Below, piece after piece: positions 32,511-44,743 of a DNA stretch of 64,000 nt. A model generated the notes under the pieces. It was given only the letters and a program-made list of their open reading frames with translations. It was not told the origin of the DNA and made no database searches. Source of the stretch: Cheiracanthium punctorium (lineage: Eukaryota > Arthropoda > Arachnida > Araneae > Cheiracanthiidae). Position 1 is the first letter of the stretch; the number at the start of each line of letters is the position of its first letter. The position numbers and the translations under genes were made by a program. Location: positions 119,255-183,254 of the forward strand of contig JAWZYV010012235.1 of assembly GCA_038373885.1 (NCBI GenBank). The letters are read 5' to 3'.

Positions 32511-32621
32511 TGACGCACTGAAATAGCATTTTCGTTTTACAACACTTTGTTCTTAAATAATAGTGAATCAACAATATTTATTGTCAGAAATTAATGAAAT
32601 AAATTGGTACTGAATTTAAAG

Positions 32622-34618
32622 TAGTGCTGTAAAAGTAACGACAAAATGAGTATCCGTATGTATTTGTTACTTAGATGTTCGCTATTCGTTACTAAGTATT
32701 CGTTACTCGTTACTTTCGTTACTACTAATAGAATCGGTAATAGGGTGTTATATAGTGCCCCATAACAACACATCCGGGACAGTGTTGTTATGGGTATATG
32801 CCGCCCATACATAAACCCATAACCAAAAAGAATTTTTTTTAGCAAAGTTGTACAAAGTTGTATTTAGAGCTTATTTTCTCTGATTTACAGATTGTTTTTA
32901 TACACATTTATGGTTTTATACAATGCTAAATTATCCGAATTACTGAGTGCACATAGAAATCTTCCAAAGACATATGCCATTCTTTTTTTTTCTCAACCCC
33001 CCTTTTTTAATTCTGAACGCTGGTTTAACCTGTTCATTCTTATCATAAAAAGTGTAAAGGAAAGCTTGTGACTCGTGTTTTTTCTGGGAGCGGGTTCTCG
33101 AATACTGAGATCTAGGGATTGGGCCACATATATAAAATTCACAGGGCAGGGGATCTCAGTATTATATCAACTACTTTGCGTCTCTAAAAGCATAATATCT
33201 TTATTATTTGTGAGTTCTTATTTCATATCAAAAACTTCTTTTGCTGGACCATTTTTCGAAGTAAATTAAAAATTACCATATTTTAAATTAAAATTGTTTT
33301 ATTCAATGAGAATTACCTATTTTTAAGATATTTCCAGTTCTATTTCTGCACTTTTGGGATGAAAGGGGTTAGCCCCTTCTATGGGTGCATATATGAGAGC
33401 ATTCTTTAAACAAAAATTATCACTCCTTTCATACAGAAAGAATGGTTGCACCGGGCTATGCGTATTCCATGAGTTCATGGAATAAAATGTACCATAAAAT
33501 AGGGCAGATGGCCCCCTAAACGCCGACATTTTAGAAACATACTGAACTTCATTGAATTATTTTAATACCAGTGGCTTACGCAGGAGTGGGCATAGAAATC
33601 CCGGGTCGCTCACAATTTTTTATATATTTTTTAAACAATTACTTAAAAAATGTGTTTAGGTTTCCATGCTAAATATTTTTTTTAGTTCCAAATAATATTT
33701 TAAATAATAAAAATGTGTGAATTCGTTTACTTTATAAAAATATATTTTTTAAAAGGTGTATTTAAATAATTTATTTATTACTCATATTTCGATTCTAGCT
33801 AAAAAAAAAAGAAAAAGTTAAGTTCGCAATCCTGCTTCGGAACCACCCTGAAAGAAAGAATTCTGATTGCACCACTATTTAGTACCAAAATGTTAGAAAG
33901 CCCGAAATTAGCACCCCTTACTAACATGCTTCTCTTATATGTATTGCTCCTCTACAATTATAAGAACACCCCCTTCCCCCCCCGCAAAAAAAGTTAAACT
34001 GCGCATAAGAACATGCTATACACCGGATCCTATCCCCCCATTGTACGACCCATATCAATAGAGCAGCAGATAGTATATCCATCTCCATAACTGTAACGAT
34101 ACATACGGATTCTTCCAAACCTCATCAAAACGATACCATCCGGCTCGGCACAAACGAATTGCAACCAGAACATACTACTACTCAAATACCGAAACTGATT
34201 TTTCCCTTCAAACAGCGAGAATTCATAATACTTCCGGTATCTAGTAACGGAACGGAACATACTATTACTCAAATACCGAAATTCATTTTCTCCCTCCCGC
34301 AGTCTTGTATTCGAAGTTCGAACCTGGTCGATCCGAAATGCACACTCGAAAGTCATTTTCCCCCTTGAAACCGCGATCCGATATCCAGTAACTGCCAGTA
34401 ACAAAAAACAGAAGATATTAGTACTCGATTACCGGAACCTGTTTCCCCCCCCCCCTAGTTCGCCTCGCCTGGCAGTCTGTATTCGAAGTTCGAAGCTGCT
34501 CGATCCGAAACCTTCGGATCGAGTAACAATATCAACCGAAAAGTAACAATTCGTTACTTCGAGTCTGAGTGATTATCCGTATCTTAGTACCGAATACATG
34601 CGGTTTGCTTCAGCTCTA
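32622..34618. mobile_element. Second-level hAT insertion inside the P-type element
   Basis: 1,997 bp, starting TAGTGCTGTAAAAGTAAC and ending CAGCTCTA (inverted TAGAGCTG). The TAGNGCTG terminus is known from hAT elements. Exact duplications ATTTAAAG flank it (32,614-32,621 and 34,619-34,626). GTTACT/AGTAAC motifs and ATCCGTAT recur near both ends. The interior (33,950-34,560) has direct repeats such as CGAAGTTCGAA and CTCGATCCGAAA. No transposase. Confidence 0.88.
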
Positions 34619-34936
34619 ATTTAAAGCAGTTTCAGCATTATATGCAGTATGTTTTGCATTTCGGGCTAGCAAATACATTCTAAATAATATAATGGTTACT
34701 CAATGTTATCATTTATCTAAAATAATATGTATATGGATTAAATTTATACGTTGTATAAGCATAAAGTCATATTTTTAAGTAAGTAAAAGTAAATATATTT
34801 TTAAGTAAAAATAACAATTTTTATTAATTTTACTTAAAAACTGAAATACATTATTTAGTTTTGCTTCGTTTTAATAAGCTTTTTAAAAGAATTGATGTTA
34901 AAAATATCCAGATTCATAAATAGTCATCTTAATGCA

Positions 34937-35040
34937 TTTCGTGACGTCACAAGAGAGGATGGGATTTCAAAGAGTTTGTATTGAATTCTATGGAAGAAAT
35001 CTGATCAATAATGTCAATAAACACTAGTAGCACGAGGAAT
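34937..35040. repeat. Subterminal repeat with CRE-like palindrome, copy 2
   Basis: A direct copy of 32,409-32,510 (CGTGACGTCACAAGAGAGGA, then TGGAAGAAAT and AATGTCAATAAACAC). It suggests a partial duplication of the element end or a second P-type element nested here. Confidence 0.7.
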
Positions 35041-35824
35041 ATAATCAGAAATTTCCACAATTAATATTTTAAAAACTTGTACAATACATACTATATATAA
35101 TTATGTTATACAGACTCCTAATGTCAAATTTTATTAGAAGCAATGAAAGCACAAAAAACAAGAAAATAAAAAGTAAAAGCTTTTATTACCCAAACCTTAC
35201 AAATACTATAAAGTTTTTCATGAAAGCACTACAAGTGTTTGCTTTAGTTTTTTCTAGATAAGACTTTCAAATATCACATTGAGACATTTGAAATATACAT
35301 AATTAAATATTTTTAAAAATTAGTGAGTATAACTCTTGAATATGTAAAACTGCCTAAATGCTCTCAGGGGTTTTCGTGTAAAATATATTGCAGTAATGCA
35401 TATACTTTTTTGTTATTGTTGTTAGCATTACAGTAATACATTTTCTTTTTTGAGTTAATTTCCGAATCTGTGTTCATACTTAATTTCAGAATTTTCAACA
35501 AATTCCGATAAACCGTTTAGTTGGAAATATTTCTTTAATAAATACCTTCTATATTTTTGTTTTTCTAAGTATCCAGCAAATAGATTTCTCTCTCTCTCTC
35601 TCTCTTTTTTTTTTTTTAAATAAATAAATCAACCATGAGATCCGCATTGAACCTTAAGCTACTTGATATGTGCAGTGGAAGGGAATCTGCGTTTAATTTA
35701 TAATTAATGGTGAAATTTTCTTAACACAGAATTGCCATGAAACTCTTGATACATTTCTTAATTACAAAAGAATTTATATTTTCCTTTGCATTATTTTTTT
35801 GGGGGTTTCCTCAATATCTTTTTC

Positions 35825-36193
35825 CTAAACGTTTTCTCTTCTTTTAGTAGGATCAGTTCTTTCTTGTTTTTTGGTAATATCGGATATATAGGCTGGTAAG
35901 CTCGAAAAAATGCACGGGATAGCATTCGGTTCTAATTTATAATGCTTTCCTTTTACAGTTAAAAGTGCCCCATCTGATTTTAAAATAGCATCGTCTTTTA
36001 AAAGATCTTCATCTCGAAAATGCTCAATACAAACATACGTATTTTTTCCTGGGGACAAATTTTTTCTTGGAGTATTTTTAGTCCATTCGGCCCGCTTTTC
36101 TTCGTTTTTTGGGAAAAGTGAAAACTTTTTTACATTTTCTCCTCTTTTGTAATTAGCTTTACTTACAGCCTGGGACGCAGCAAACGGAAGCAT
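35825..36193 (-). pseudogene. THAP domain of a P-element-like transposase
   Basis: The THAP domain is a C2CH zinc finger that binds element ends. Visible: FSLFPKNEEKRAEWTKNTPR (the FP and W positions), YVCIEHFRDED (C and H ligands) and LEPNAIPCIF (the closing P..F). The first cysteine pair is read one frame away just upstream as SVCCVPGC (about 36,160-36,185). That block is followed by GTAAGT and preceded by a pyrimidine-rich stretch ending in TAG (about 36,207). A frameshift or an intron could both explain this. The THAP domain is followed only by a short tail (TKRRENV); RNase H-like catalytic exons are absent. Confidence 0.85.
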
Positions 36194-36427
36194 AGTGATT
36201 GCTAGAACAAAAGAACAGAAATCAATAAAACTAACGCAAAATACGTCAATTTTATATTTTTATGTACTCTATAGCTTAATAACTATTATAAAGTATGTCG
36301 TATTAAGAATAGAGATTGCCGACTTACCATTAGTATCCAAAAAAGGCACAAAACATCTTAGTTTCTTCTACTTTTCCGTATGATTCTAATGCTTTTAACG
36401 GAGAAAAGTCCATCCTCTCTTGTGACG

Positions 36428-36685
36428 TCACAACACCTCCACGCGTTCAGTACCCAGGCTCGCCTTGTAATTGTTTACTCTCCCCCTCCCTTCCCGGGGG
36501 CTCCGGTCTTGTCCATCTCCCCGAAATATAGAAGGGTTTCTGAATGGTTGCGCTAGATGAGTCGCAATTATATGCTTAGTTTCGTCGACCTGGGCCATTT
36601 TTACTTTTCTCGGAGGTGGCGTGAACAGTCCGTATTCGGGTTTTAATCCCTGCAGACGATTACTTCTCCGGGGGGCTGTATTCAA
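36428..36685 (-). pseudogene. N-terminal gypsy gag fragment
   Basis: Gag N-terminus: NTAPRRSNRLQGLKPEYG ... FRNPSIFRGDGQD, after which reading enters the P-type insertion (RSPREGRG...). No ATG begins this frame: the first codon is TTG and it lies within a few bases of the LTR. The primer-binding site and leader are missing, so a deletion fused the 5' LTR to gag. Confidence 0.8.
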
Positions 36686-36989
36686 TAGAGGAAAGGAGAA
36701 CTTAAATCGAGATAACGTAATTTATTGACAGACTGCTAGCAACTACACTTGGCTGTGAACTCCCTACAACTGGCGGGAGCTCAGCTTTTATACAATTATC
36801 GAATATTCGAGAAACAAATAATTTGCATTTTAAAGAAACGTGTAGAATAATCTAGAATTAATACGAAGAATAATTTAAAACAACTATTTACAGGAACATG
36901 GCGAAATGGTTCCGGCCGGTTCCGAAACCTCTCGTTTCGAAGTCCAGTGCCGTACCTCTGAGCCACCGGGTCTCGTGAGAGATGCGGCA
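36686..36989 (-). repeat. 5' LTR of the gypsy element, 3'-truncated
   Basis: It matches the 3' LTR from TGCCGCATC (36,989) to TCCTTTCCTCTA (about 36,688), but lacks the last ~20 bp (through CGCGACA). It contains the same tRNA-like module with a short deletion between box B and the anticodon-like part. It differs from the 3' LTR by several substitutions, so the insertion is not recent. Confidence 0.88.
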
Positions 36990-36993
36990 ATAT

Positions 36994-37768
36994 GAAGAAC
37001 TTACACTGAAATACAAACGATTTAAAGTAATATATTTTAAAACAAGAACTCTTAACAAATACTGGTGTTGGAATGTAAAATTGATAAAAATTTTGTATAG
37101 TGACACACGCATATAATAGCACATTTAAAATGAAAAGCCAAATCTACTAAATTTAGAACTCATGATAAAGACGCATGAAAAACTTAAACTTAACATGATG
37201 ATTTCTTTTTAAATAAAATATATTGGAACTGTTAATGTCCATATTTTTATGGTAAGAGTATAAAATAATCAGCTGTTAATTTATAATGAGTTTTAGCTAA
37301 ATTTAGTAGCTTTGTTTTCTTGTTTAAAATTTATAAAGACTTAAAAACAAAGTTCTGCAACTAAATCTTTTGACCTTTTTAAATTATTTTATGTATATAT
37401 ATATATATATATTTCATTAAAAAAAAAAAGGTGGAGAGGGCTTGAATTGAAAACAAACTATTTTTAAATTAGTGATTAGTTGTTTTAGATTTTTTAAAAA
37501 ACGATCTAGCGAAGGAGGAAAACATATGAAACATCCATAAATGGTATTTATCCACAGTGTGTTATAATACAGTTTTTATAAATTTTACATTCTAACACCA
37601 GCATTTATTAAGAGTTCTTGTTATTAAATATATTAATTTAAATTACCTACATTTCCGGAAAGGTAGGAAACGTAAGTGGCACCACGTATCGTTCAACCTC
37701 TCTCATTGCATTATTCCGAAGATGACAGGCAAGAAGGCGGTGGTAACACAAAAAATTCAGATGCCCTT
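36994..37768. other. AT-rich stretch, nothing recognised
   Basis: AT-rich, with a short (TA)n at about 37,391-37,412. No gene or element end identified. Confidence 0.45.
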
Positions 37769-37776
37769 AGGACAGC

Positions 37777-38021
37777 CAGTAGCGGATCCAGGGGAGGGGC
37801 TAGGGGGCTTCAGCTCCCCCAAAAAAGATTACTAAAGGGTAACATTCTGCTTTATTATACACTTTAAGTATATAAAATGATCTTTTTTATAACTTAGCCC
37901 CTCCCAAAAAGTTTTACATTACTTATACTAAAATTTTGCTTCATCGTACGTTTTGTTTGGGTGAAATAAGGTTTTTTCAAAGTTTAGCCCCTCCCAAAAA
38001 TAATTTCTGGATCCGATACTG
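37777..38021. mobile_element. hAT MITE with AGGACAGC duplication
   Basis: 245 bp, CAGTAGCGGATCCAG... to ...CTGGATCCGATACTG, with exact 8-bp duplications AGGACAGC (37,769-37,776 and 38,022-38,029). TAGCCCCTCCCAAAAA occurs twice inside. The same family lies inverted at 47,654-47,882. An A-run of about 29 follows the right duplication. Confidence 0.9.
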
Positions 38022-38029
38022 AGGACAGC

Positions 38030-38063
<34 letters not shown>

Positions 38064-38744
38064 ATTCGCATTTTTATTCCTCAGCTTGAAAATGCAGTTT
38101 CCTATTCCTATTTTAATTCTGAACTTATTTCTTATTTTCATTTCCGAATAGTCATGGCAATTTTATGAATAAACGTTTGTCAACTCATTTCATTGTAATG
38201 GTCGCATGTTCTTAAAAAAATTGTGTAGCGAAGATTTTATAGGCAAGAAACTTCATTTGCAGGCAACCAAAATAATTTCAGTGATTGTCCAATGGACAAC
38301 CGAAAAAAATCACAAGATTTTATCCCTGGTGGTGAGAAATGTTCCGATAAAAACGGAACGTTTGGCAGCTATGCTAATTCCATTTTTGAAACCAATGTAA
38401 AAGTTTGTCCTCTCATTTAAATGACTAATATCCTTTAATTAACGTAATAGAAGGCAAAATATGCTGAAAACGAATTCAAATATTGGCTGCATCTGAATTC
38501 GGTCTGTAAAAGGTTAACACTAGTAAGTAGTACACTCATAACACTAGATCCCATTTAAATTTTTTGAATCAATGTCGTAATTTAATTGCTTAAAAAACCG
38601 CTTAAAAGCAAATGTATCAATTGTACACTAAAAGCTAAATGTATCGTGAATGTGCTATAAGAGCAATATAAGCCTATGCGAGTTTGATAAAATGTATTGT
38701 TTCTTTTGCAGTAGAAATGTTTTAAAAGTGCACCGAAACGGCAG

Positions 38745-39000
38745 GCTCTGGAACCCAACCACTAGCCGAGCGCATAGTGCTCTGAAATGTGAGACGGAAG
38801 GAACCTGGTTCAAACCCAGGTCGCATGCGCCGACCTAACCGTTCGGAGTTTTCCGTCGTTTCCTCCGAAATGCTTGTTAGGACGCCTTAGAAAGACCCCC
38901 CCCCCCACGGAGAATACTCCACACCTCGTCCTAAAGCCCACATGTAGCTAATTTGCCGTGATCCCACAGCAACAGAAACTCATACTCAAGACTAGTTTTC
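38745..39000 (+). mobile_element. tRNA-derived SINE
   Basis: Box A-like TAGCCGAGCGC (38,763-38,773) and box B GGTTCAAACCC (38,807-38,817) form a tRNA-like head. The body CGCCGACCTAACCGTTCGGA ... TTAGGACGCCTTAGAAAG ... CCACGG matches the SINE at 29,305-29,512 (minus). It lies in unassigned AT-rich DNA (38,060-39,100). Confidence 0.82.
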
Positions 39001-39099
39001 ATAGTCTTAAAAAATCTTTTAACGTCAGTTAATACATAGGTGTGTGTGTGTGTTCGTACGCATACGCCCATTTTCATTATGCTCTTTTTCAATAATTTT

Positions 39100-40144
39100 T
39101 TCACGCCGCGGCGCGCCGCCGGGTTTCTGAGGTCGTTACGCCGCCGCCGCGAATTTTTGTGCGGCGCTGACCTCTACAGAAAATGCGAACGACCACGGCA
39201 AAAGAACTGAATCCTTTTATTTATTTATTTATTTATTCGAAAGAGGAGTCGAGATAAAAGCTTTTGGGTGAGAGGAATACGAAGGAAAATGGCAGAGGCC
39301 ATATTGTTTCATATAATGATGTTTATTTAGTTAGATTGTACTTTTATTTTTGTAAATATTTCTTTTTGTGTGAATATAACTTTTAAATGTTAACTGGGGT
39401 GTTTATTTGAACCCCTAGATGCTGGCCGACTGCCCACTTTTAATATGTATGTGAGTTTTAATCAATAAATAATTTACATTGAGAAACCTATAAATAGTTA
39501 ACATTGAGAAATAAAATTTAAAAAAGAGAGTATGGTACCTTAATGTTACATGGTCAAACCAGGACAGTTCTGTAATTTATTATTGCGTTCAGGGTCGGGC
39601 TTGTGAGAAATTTCTTGTTTATTACTTATAAATAGATTTTTTTAATTATACGTCATTTTTTAATAAATTAGTACACTCTCCTTAGGAAAAATTGGGGGGA
39701 GGGGATGAGAAACTGAGCAGGCACTGAAATTCTTCAAATATTTCAAAGAAATGATTCAATCTTTGTTTAGTTATGAAATTGGAAATTGTTTATATTGACT
39801 CCGTTTCCACATCCCCTCCCCCATTATAAAGGACGAACCACATCAGTTCTAAAGAAAAAAAAAGAGCAAGGTGCATCAGCACTAAAAAAAGTGGGCTGGA
39901 TAAACAGACCTTTGTAAATTGAATATTGTCTCAATATATAAAAGAGATTCGGTATCTGTCAAACTGTGTGTATGCTACAGGCACCTAGACCAGGGCCGGA
40001 TTTACACATTTTTGCACCCTAGGCCAAAGGCCATAATTGCGCCCCCCCCCTCGAAAAATTGATCAATAGTTCCAATTTAATATGCATAACAATTTGTTTT
40101 TTCTCATCCGCACTATATGTCACGTAAAAAAGTGTTTTATATAG

Positions 40145-40176
<32 letters not shown>

Positions 40177-40449
40177 GTCAGATAATTTACATTATCTATA
40201 ATCATTTCGATAGAAAGACCCTGAATTTTACCATTTAAAGCCACGAAACAGTTAAGTTTTGTGAAACTTATGAAAAGTCATCGCAAAACAGAGGATTGCA
40301 TTATAAACTTCGTGCGATATTTGGACACGTTAACCATAGGCGTAACTTGAGCTTCGAAACTGGGGGGGCAAATGTCATTCTACATGAAAGTCTATATTTG
40401 CATGCCCGTACACACACACACACACATATATATATAATGTTTATATGTA

Positions 40450-40495
<46 letters not shown>
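39100..40495. other. Mixed repeat debris, no gene
   Basis: Contains a GC-rich TAGAGGTC-type repeat end (39,100-39,176), hAT-like fragments (CAGGGCCGGATTTACACA at about 39,992; ATAGGCGTAACTTGAGC at about 40,335), a long T-run (about 40,147-40,170) and (CA)n(TA)n at 40,412-40,500. The 116-codon frame at 40,296-40,646 crosses the TA repeat and is not a gene. Confidence 0.5.
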
Positions 40496-40499
<4 letters not shown>

Positions 40500-40504
<5 letters not shown>

Positions 40505-42413
40505 TTATTATAAAAGAAGATGTCTGTGTGTGTGTCGGCGGCGTTACGGACAAAGGGCTACACCTAGAAACACCAAATTTGGTACTCAGGAAGTTCTATA
40601 CATGAAATTGTGCACCTTGAAACGATTTTGTCAAAATTCCACCTAGAATTTTTTTTATTTTATGTTTTATGCGATTTTTGGCATTTTTTCTCACCTAATT
40701 CGTAATACCGGCGGAAATTACGCTCGCAGCAAAACGGCATTTGTATCATCGGATAGAGGAAAAAATTTTCTTTTATAAACAGTTTGTTCTGAATACGTAA
40801 CATGATTTACCGATTTTTAGGAATTTTTTTACTAAGCATCTGTTTTGGCTAATTTTTTCGTAAAATAATTTTAAAACTGTCGCATCTTGAATTCTATCCG
40901 TCATAACTTTTTGATACTTTGACAAATCGTGAAACATTCTTTTCTCCCTCTTTGAAAATGAAAACGAAAAAATTGTGTAAATTAGATGATTTTTTACGAA
41001 TTTGAATGCAACCTAATATTTAGAATTTAATAGCATCAACGCGGAGAGCTTACGCCATTGCATTGCAATCATGGCACGAGAATTTATGTCGGGTTGTTGC
41101 CAAAAAAAGGATTAGAATAAAGGTTTTTCACCTATCTATAGAAATTTTTAATGGGGCACCGTCCGTATTTTCAATTCGCAAGTGAGGATCGATGATGTCA
41201 GTTGCTTTAAGATACGTAAAAATTACGCCAAATTTTAACTCATTTATTCCAGCTCTTTTTTCAACACAGGAAGACGATATTTTGATTAAAATTGACTGTA
41301 GAAATAAACTAAGAAATTCACGATTATTATTATTATTAGAAGTGGTATTTTAATCCGTTGCTTATTTAAAAATTGAAATGTCTTAACACAGCTGAAAATG
41401 TTCATTTTAAAAATTACAAAGTTCGTTTTAAAGCGCAATATATTAAAATTTTCTATTTACTTTTTTTTATTTTTGTCATTTAATTATGGGCCGGGCGTTG
41501 CCTAACATATCATGCATGCTGAGAGTATAGCTTTATTTTAACGTTGAATTACGTTCCTCCATAGTGGTCCTACATAAATCAAAGTTTTAATGATACCGTT
41601 AAAAACTACTATGCAAAATATCGAAATTAACTCCCTCAGACAACCGGGGTATCCTTTACGGCAGTTAAACAGTGACATCATAAATTAAAAAAAAAAAAAT
41701 GCGTGAAATTTGTAAGCTCTGCAATTCTAAAGCCCTGTCACAATTAAAGCGGGAATAAATAGCTCCTCGAGATTACACAGTTTGATGTTTTTCAGGAGAC
41801 AGGACCATGGAGGATATATAAGATATCGCTATATTGGATACATGGATATTTAAAATGGCACCCCTTGGATAGTTTCTCCCCACGGTGAGATGAAATTTTT
41901 TGCAGTGCTAAATACGCCAATCTTATAAAACTCTGCATAAATTAAATATATATGGAGAGTTTCCTTAATGGCAACGATTATGTGAAATGATTATTATTTA
42001 TGTTAATGCGTAAATTGCAAAGAATCGCCATAGACTTAAAAGATCCCATCGGTGCCAAATAATCTGAGCTGCTTCTTTTAAGCGAGCTTTGAAGAGGGAG
42101 AAGCTAAGATAGATAGTATTAATGTACGCAATAGGTAGTATTATTAGATTTTTAAGGATAATATGAATAAATCACAATATACCACGTTAATAAATATTTC
42201 ACAAAATTAAAAGTGTTTAACCTTTTTCAACGGTTGTCTTACAACCAACTAAACGAAAAGTAATTCTAACTTACGTTAATATATCCCGCCGTAATTTCAA
42301 CAGAGGAGATTACTTGAACTTTTTAAAAATAAAATTCCGTTTTATCAAATGCAGATATGATTTAGTAAAATATTCGCTTCTTCCCGTATGAAGAGCGAGT
42401 GTGAACAGCTATT
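40500..42413 (+). mobile_element. Helitron copy 3, non-autonomous
   Basis: The 5' part (40,520-41,050) matches 63,040-63,520 and the 3' part (42,140-42,413) matches 9,880-10,150 inverted. The 3' end shows CCCGTATGAAGAGCGAG then ACAGCTAT, a decayed hairpin plus terminus. The 5' boundary is hidden in the TA repeat. About 1.9 kb, no Rep/helicase. Confidence 0.72.
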
Positions 42414-42977
42414 TTAAAAACATATCTTGAAAATACCATAAATGAATTCAGAAGATCTCAAAACGTGTAAATACATCAAAATCTCGAAGTCGAATTTTTT
42501 CATGATTACAATACTTTCCTTGCATGGTACATGTTCGGAAACAAATATACGGTTGTCCATTTCATATAGTGTCTTAGGTATTTAATGCTACAATTTGAAC
42601 CTAAAAAACAATATGATGTAGAAATAAGACATTTGAAAGCCAGGAGTTCTCTGCAAACCGTTAAGCTTTACACTTTTTTGATAGTGAATGACGCTGACGT
42701 AGTTTTTGAGTCATTATACTGTAATGATGCCAGGTTAGTACTCATAACGCAAACTTTTGAGAACAGTTATTTTTAACTCTTGAAAACAAAAAGTAAATAG
42801 TGCAATAAGTATAATGAATAAAATAGATAAAAGGGCTTACTTTTTCCCCTTTTATCAAAACAACTCCACAGCCACTGGTATCACTGGGGACCGAATCAGC
42901 TTTAAGCGGTAGAGTCTGTATGTACGTCCAAAACAAAGTTCATTGGAAGGATTGGAAATTGCAATATGTGTGTTCAC

Positions 42978-43011
<34 letters not shown>

Positions 43012-44188
43012 CACAGCCACTGGACGTGAGCAGGGCTTGACTGTCAAGAAACATTTGACGGTCAAAAACTGAAGCGGCCGACTTTGATTTTCAAAGGCTC
43101 TTTCCAATAAGTAAGGAGAGGCATCACTTTTAATTTAAACAAAACTACATTTTCCCCCTCAAAGCGAAACTATAATGGACGTCTTCTGTTTAAGGAATTC
43201 CTGACAAACAAACCCAGATGATGTTCATCAGTACATTGGAGTCTTTTCTCCAGACTAATAGTTTATCTTTCTTTAAAATTTACCGATTTGACAAAAAAAT
43301 TACGAAAACTACTTACCTGTGCTCATGCACAAAGCAAGTTTCACTGCAGGATACAGATATTTGGCTGGTAAAATTCATTTAACTTAGCCAAACTTGACAC
43401 ACAGACATTATTTATTTAGCGTAGCTCTTTGTAATCCATTCTTTGCAGCTCATTCAATCCTCTTGTTCATCTCCCGTGTTCTCCTTCGGATATCTCCCCC
43501 CTCCCCAATGCCCCCCCCCCCCCATGCATGCGCCAACCAGGTAGCGAAAGATTAACAACAGACTTGAAATATAAAACATCAAGTCAATATGCTTGCTGGA
43601 AAAACTAGTCCTATTCTATTTAAGTGAACACAGATGTGACTGATTTTTGCGTGAACGGGAGATAAGAGGGCCGCGTTCGACATTTAAATCACACCAGTTT
43701 TTCACAGAACCTTAATGGTCATTTAGTGATGACATGTTCTTATGTTTTGTTTGTAGGTCCAGAAAAACGATCATTTTATGCCTTGTTAAAAAGCCGCTTT
43801 TCTTGCGGGGTTTGAAATACATTACAATGAAACTCATTGCACTGCACATTTTCTATTTTCTGTAACCTCTGTTCCCGCGGCACTTTCTTTAATGTTAGCG
43901 ACCTGCTAAATTTACAGCATTCTAAGCTCAATGCTCATGATTTTCCTTGACGTAGACAGAAAATTTTAAATTTTTAAGAGAGTCCAGTACGTTATTTTTA
44001 TTTATTTATTTTATTTTTATTTTTTTATTTTATGTTTTATTTATTTATTTATTTTTTTTTTGGGGGGGGGGGGGGTTGATATTGTAAATATTTTTAGAAA
44101 AATAATGTGGAAAAAAGATATTTAATAATTTGAAGAGCTGGAACGACTTTTAGCGTGACTTCATTAATCAAAATTTCGGCATAAGCAG

Positions 44189-44743
44189 TAGAGATGAGTT
44201 CGGGCTCATTTTTTGGAGCCCGAGCCCGCCCTTGCCCGAAGACTTTTAATCCGAGCCCGCCCGAGCCCGAGCAATATTATTTAAGTCGGAGCCCGAGCCC
44301 GCCCGAGCCCGAAATCTCAGCTAAAGATAAATAAAATTCAAAGTAATTCTTTGATAGAATACCATAAATTTTGCCGTTTGCGCAAATTAAAGACAAATAT
44401 ATAGTTGCAAATTTTTTATGCACTTTCTAATTCTTTATATCTATGTTTATGAAATAATGTCGGATCTCATGACTAACTAAGCAATATAAGCCGCCGTTCT
44501 AAAATTTTAAAGTCCTTCACGCGCCTTCTAGGCACCCGTGCCGCTATTTTTTTTTTATAAGTACTTTTATTTTCCATATGAATCACTTTTTAAAAATCTG
44601 TTTTCACGGAGTATGTTCAATAAATTAGAAATTTTTCACGAGCCCGAGCCCGAACGCAATTGTGAATTACAGAGCCCGAGCCCGGTTCGGGCCCGGGCTC
44701 GGGCCCGGGCTTTCGGGCTCGGGCTGAGCCCGTCTCATCTCTA
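44189..44743. mobile_element. hAT MITE with GAGCCCG repeats
   Basis: 555 bp, TAGAGATGAG...CTCATCTCTA, perfect 10-bp inverted ends of the TAGAGATG hAT type, followed by long GAGCCCG/CGGGCTC arrays at both ends. Duplications ATAAGCAG (44,181-44,188) and ATAAGCGG (44,744-44,751) differ at one base. The empty site is preserved in segment B as CCGCTTAT (about 53,044). Confidence 0.92.

Larger units (their letters stand above)
32345..36505 (-). mobile_element. P/THAP-type DNA transposon inserted in gypsy gag
   Basis: A 4,161-bp insertion with exact 8-bp duplications GTCTTGTC (32,337-32,344 and 36,506-36,513). Excising it rejoins gag at GDGQD/PNKWLKEYD. Both ends share inverted TCTGGGTACTG and GTGACGTCACAAGARAGGATGG blocks about 50-85 bp inside the termini; the outermost bases match poorly. 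It encodes a THAP domain on the minus strand, as P-element transposases do, and 8 bp is the P-element duplication length. No catalytic domain is left. Confidence 0.82.
20297..36989 (-). mobile_element. Ty3/gypsy LTR retrotransposon, complete but disrupted
   Basis: A minus-strand element with LTRs at 20,297-20,629 (3') and about 36,686-36,989 (5'), flanked on both sides by ATAT (20,293-20,296 and 36,990-36,993). The internal order gag, protease, RT, RNase H, integrase is that of Ty3/gypsy. Without the inserted hAT (5.7 kb), P-type (4.2 kb) and duplicated (1.3 kb) DNA it would be about 5.5 kb. Frameshifts, stop codons and insertions in gag and pol show it is inactive. Confidence 0.95.

Noticed and set aside
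32591..34404. Short frames inside the 2-kb hAT element
   Set aside because: No transposase motif; AT-rich or tandem-repeat translation.
40296..40646. 116-codon frame with poly-YI
   Set aside because: Runs through a (CA)n(TA)n repeat and into Helitron non-coding sequence.
42585..42936. Possible small genes of about 64 codons
   Set aside because: No family resemblance, no splice or promoter context; likely chance.
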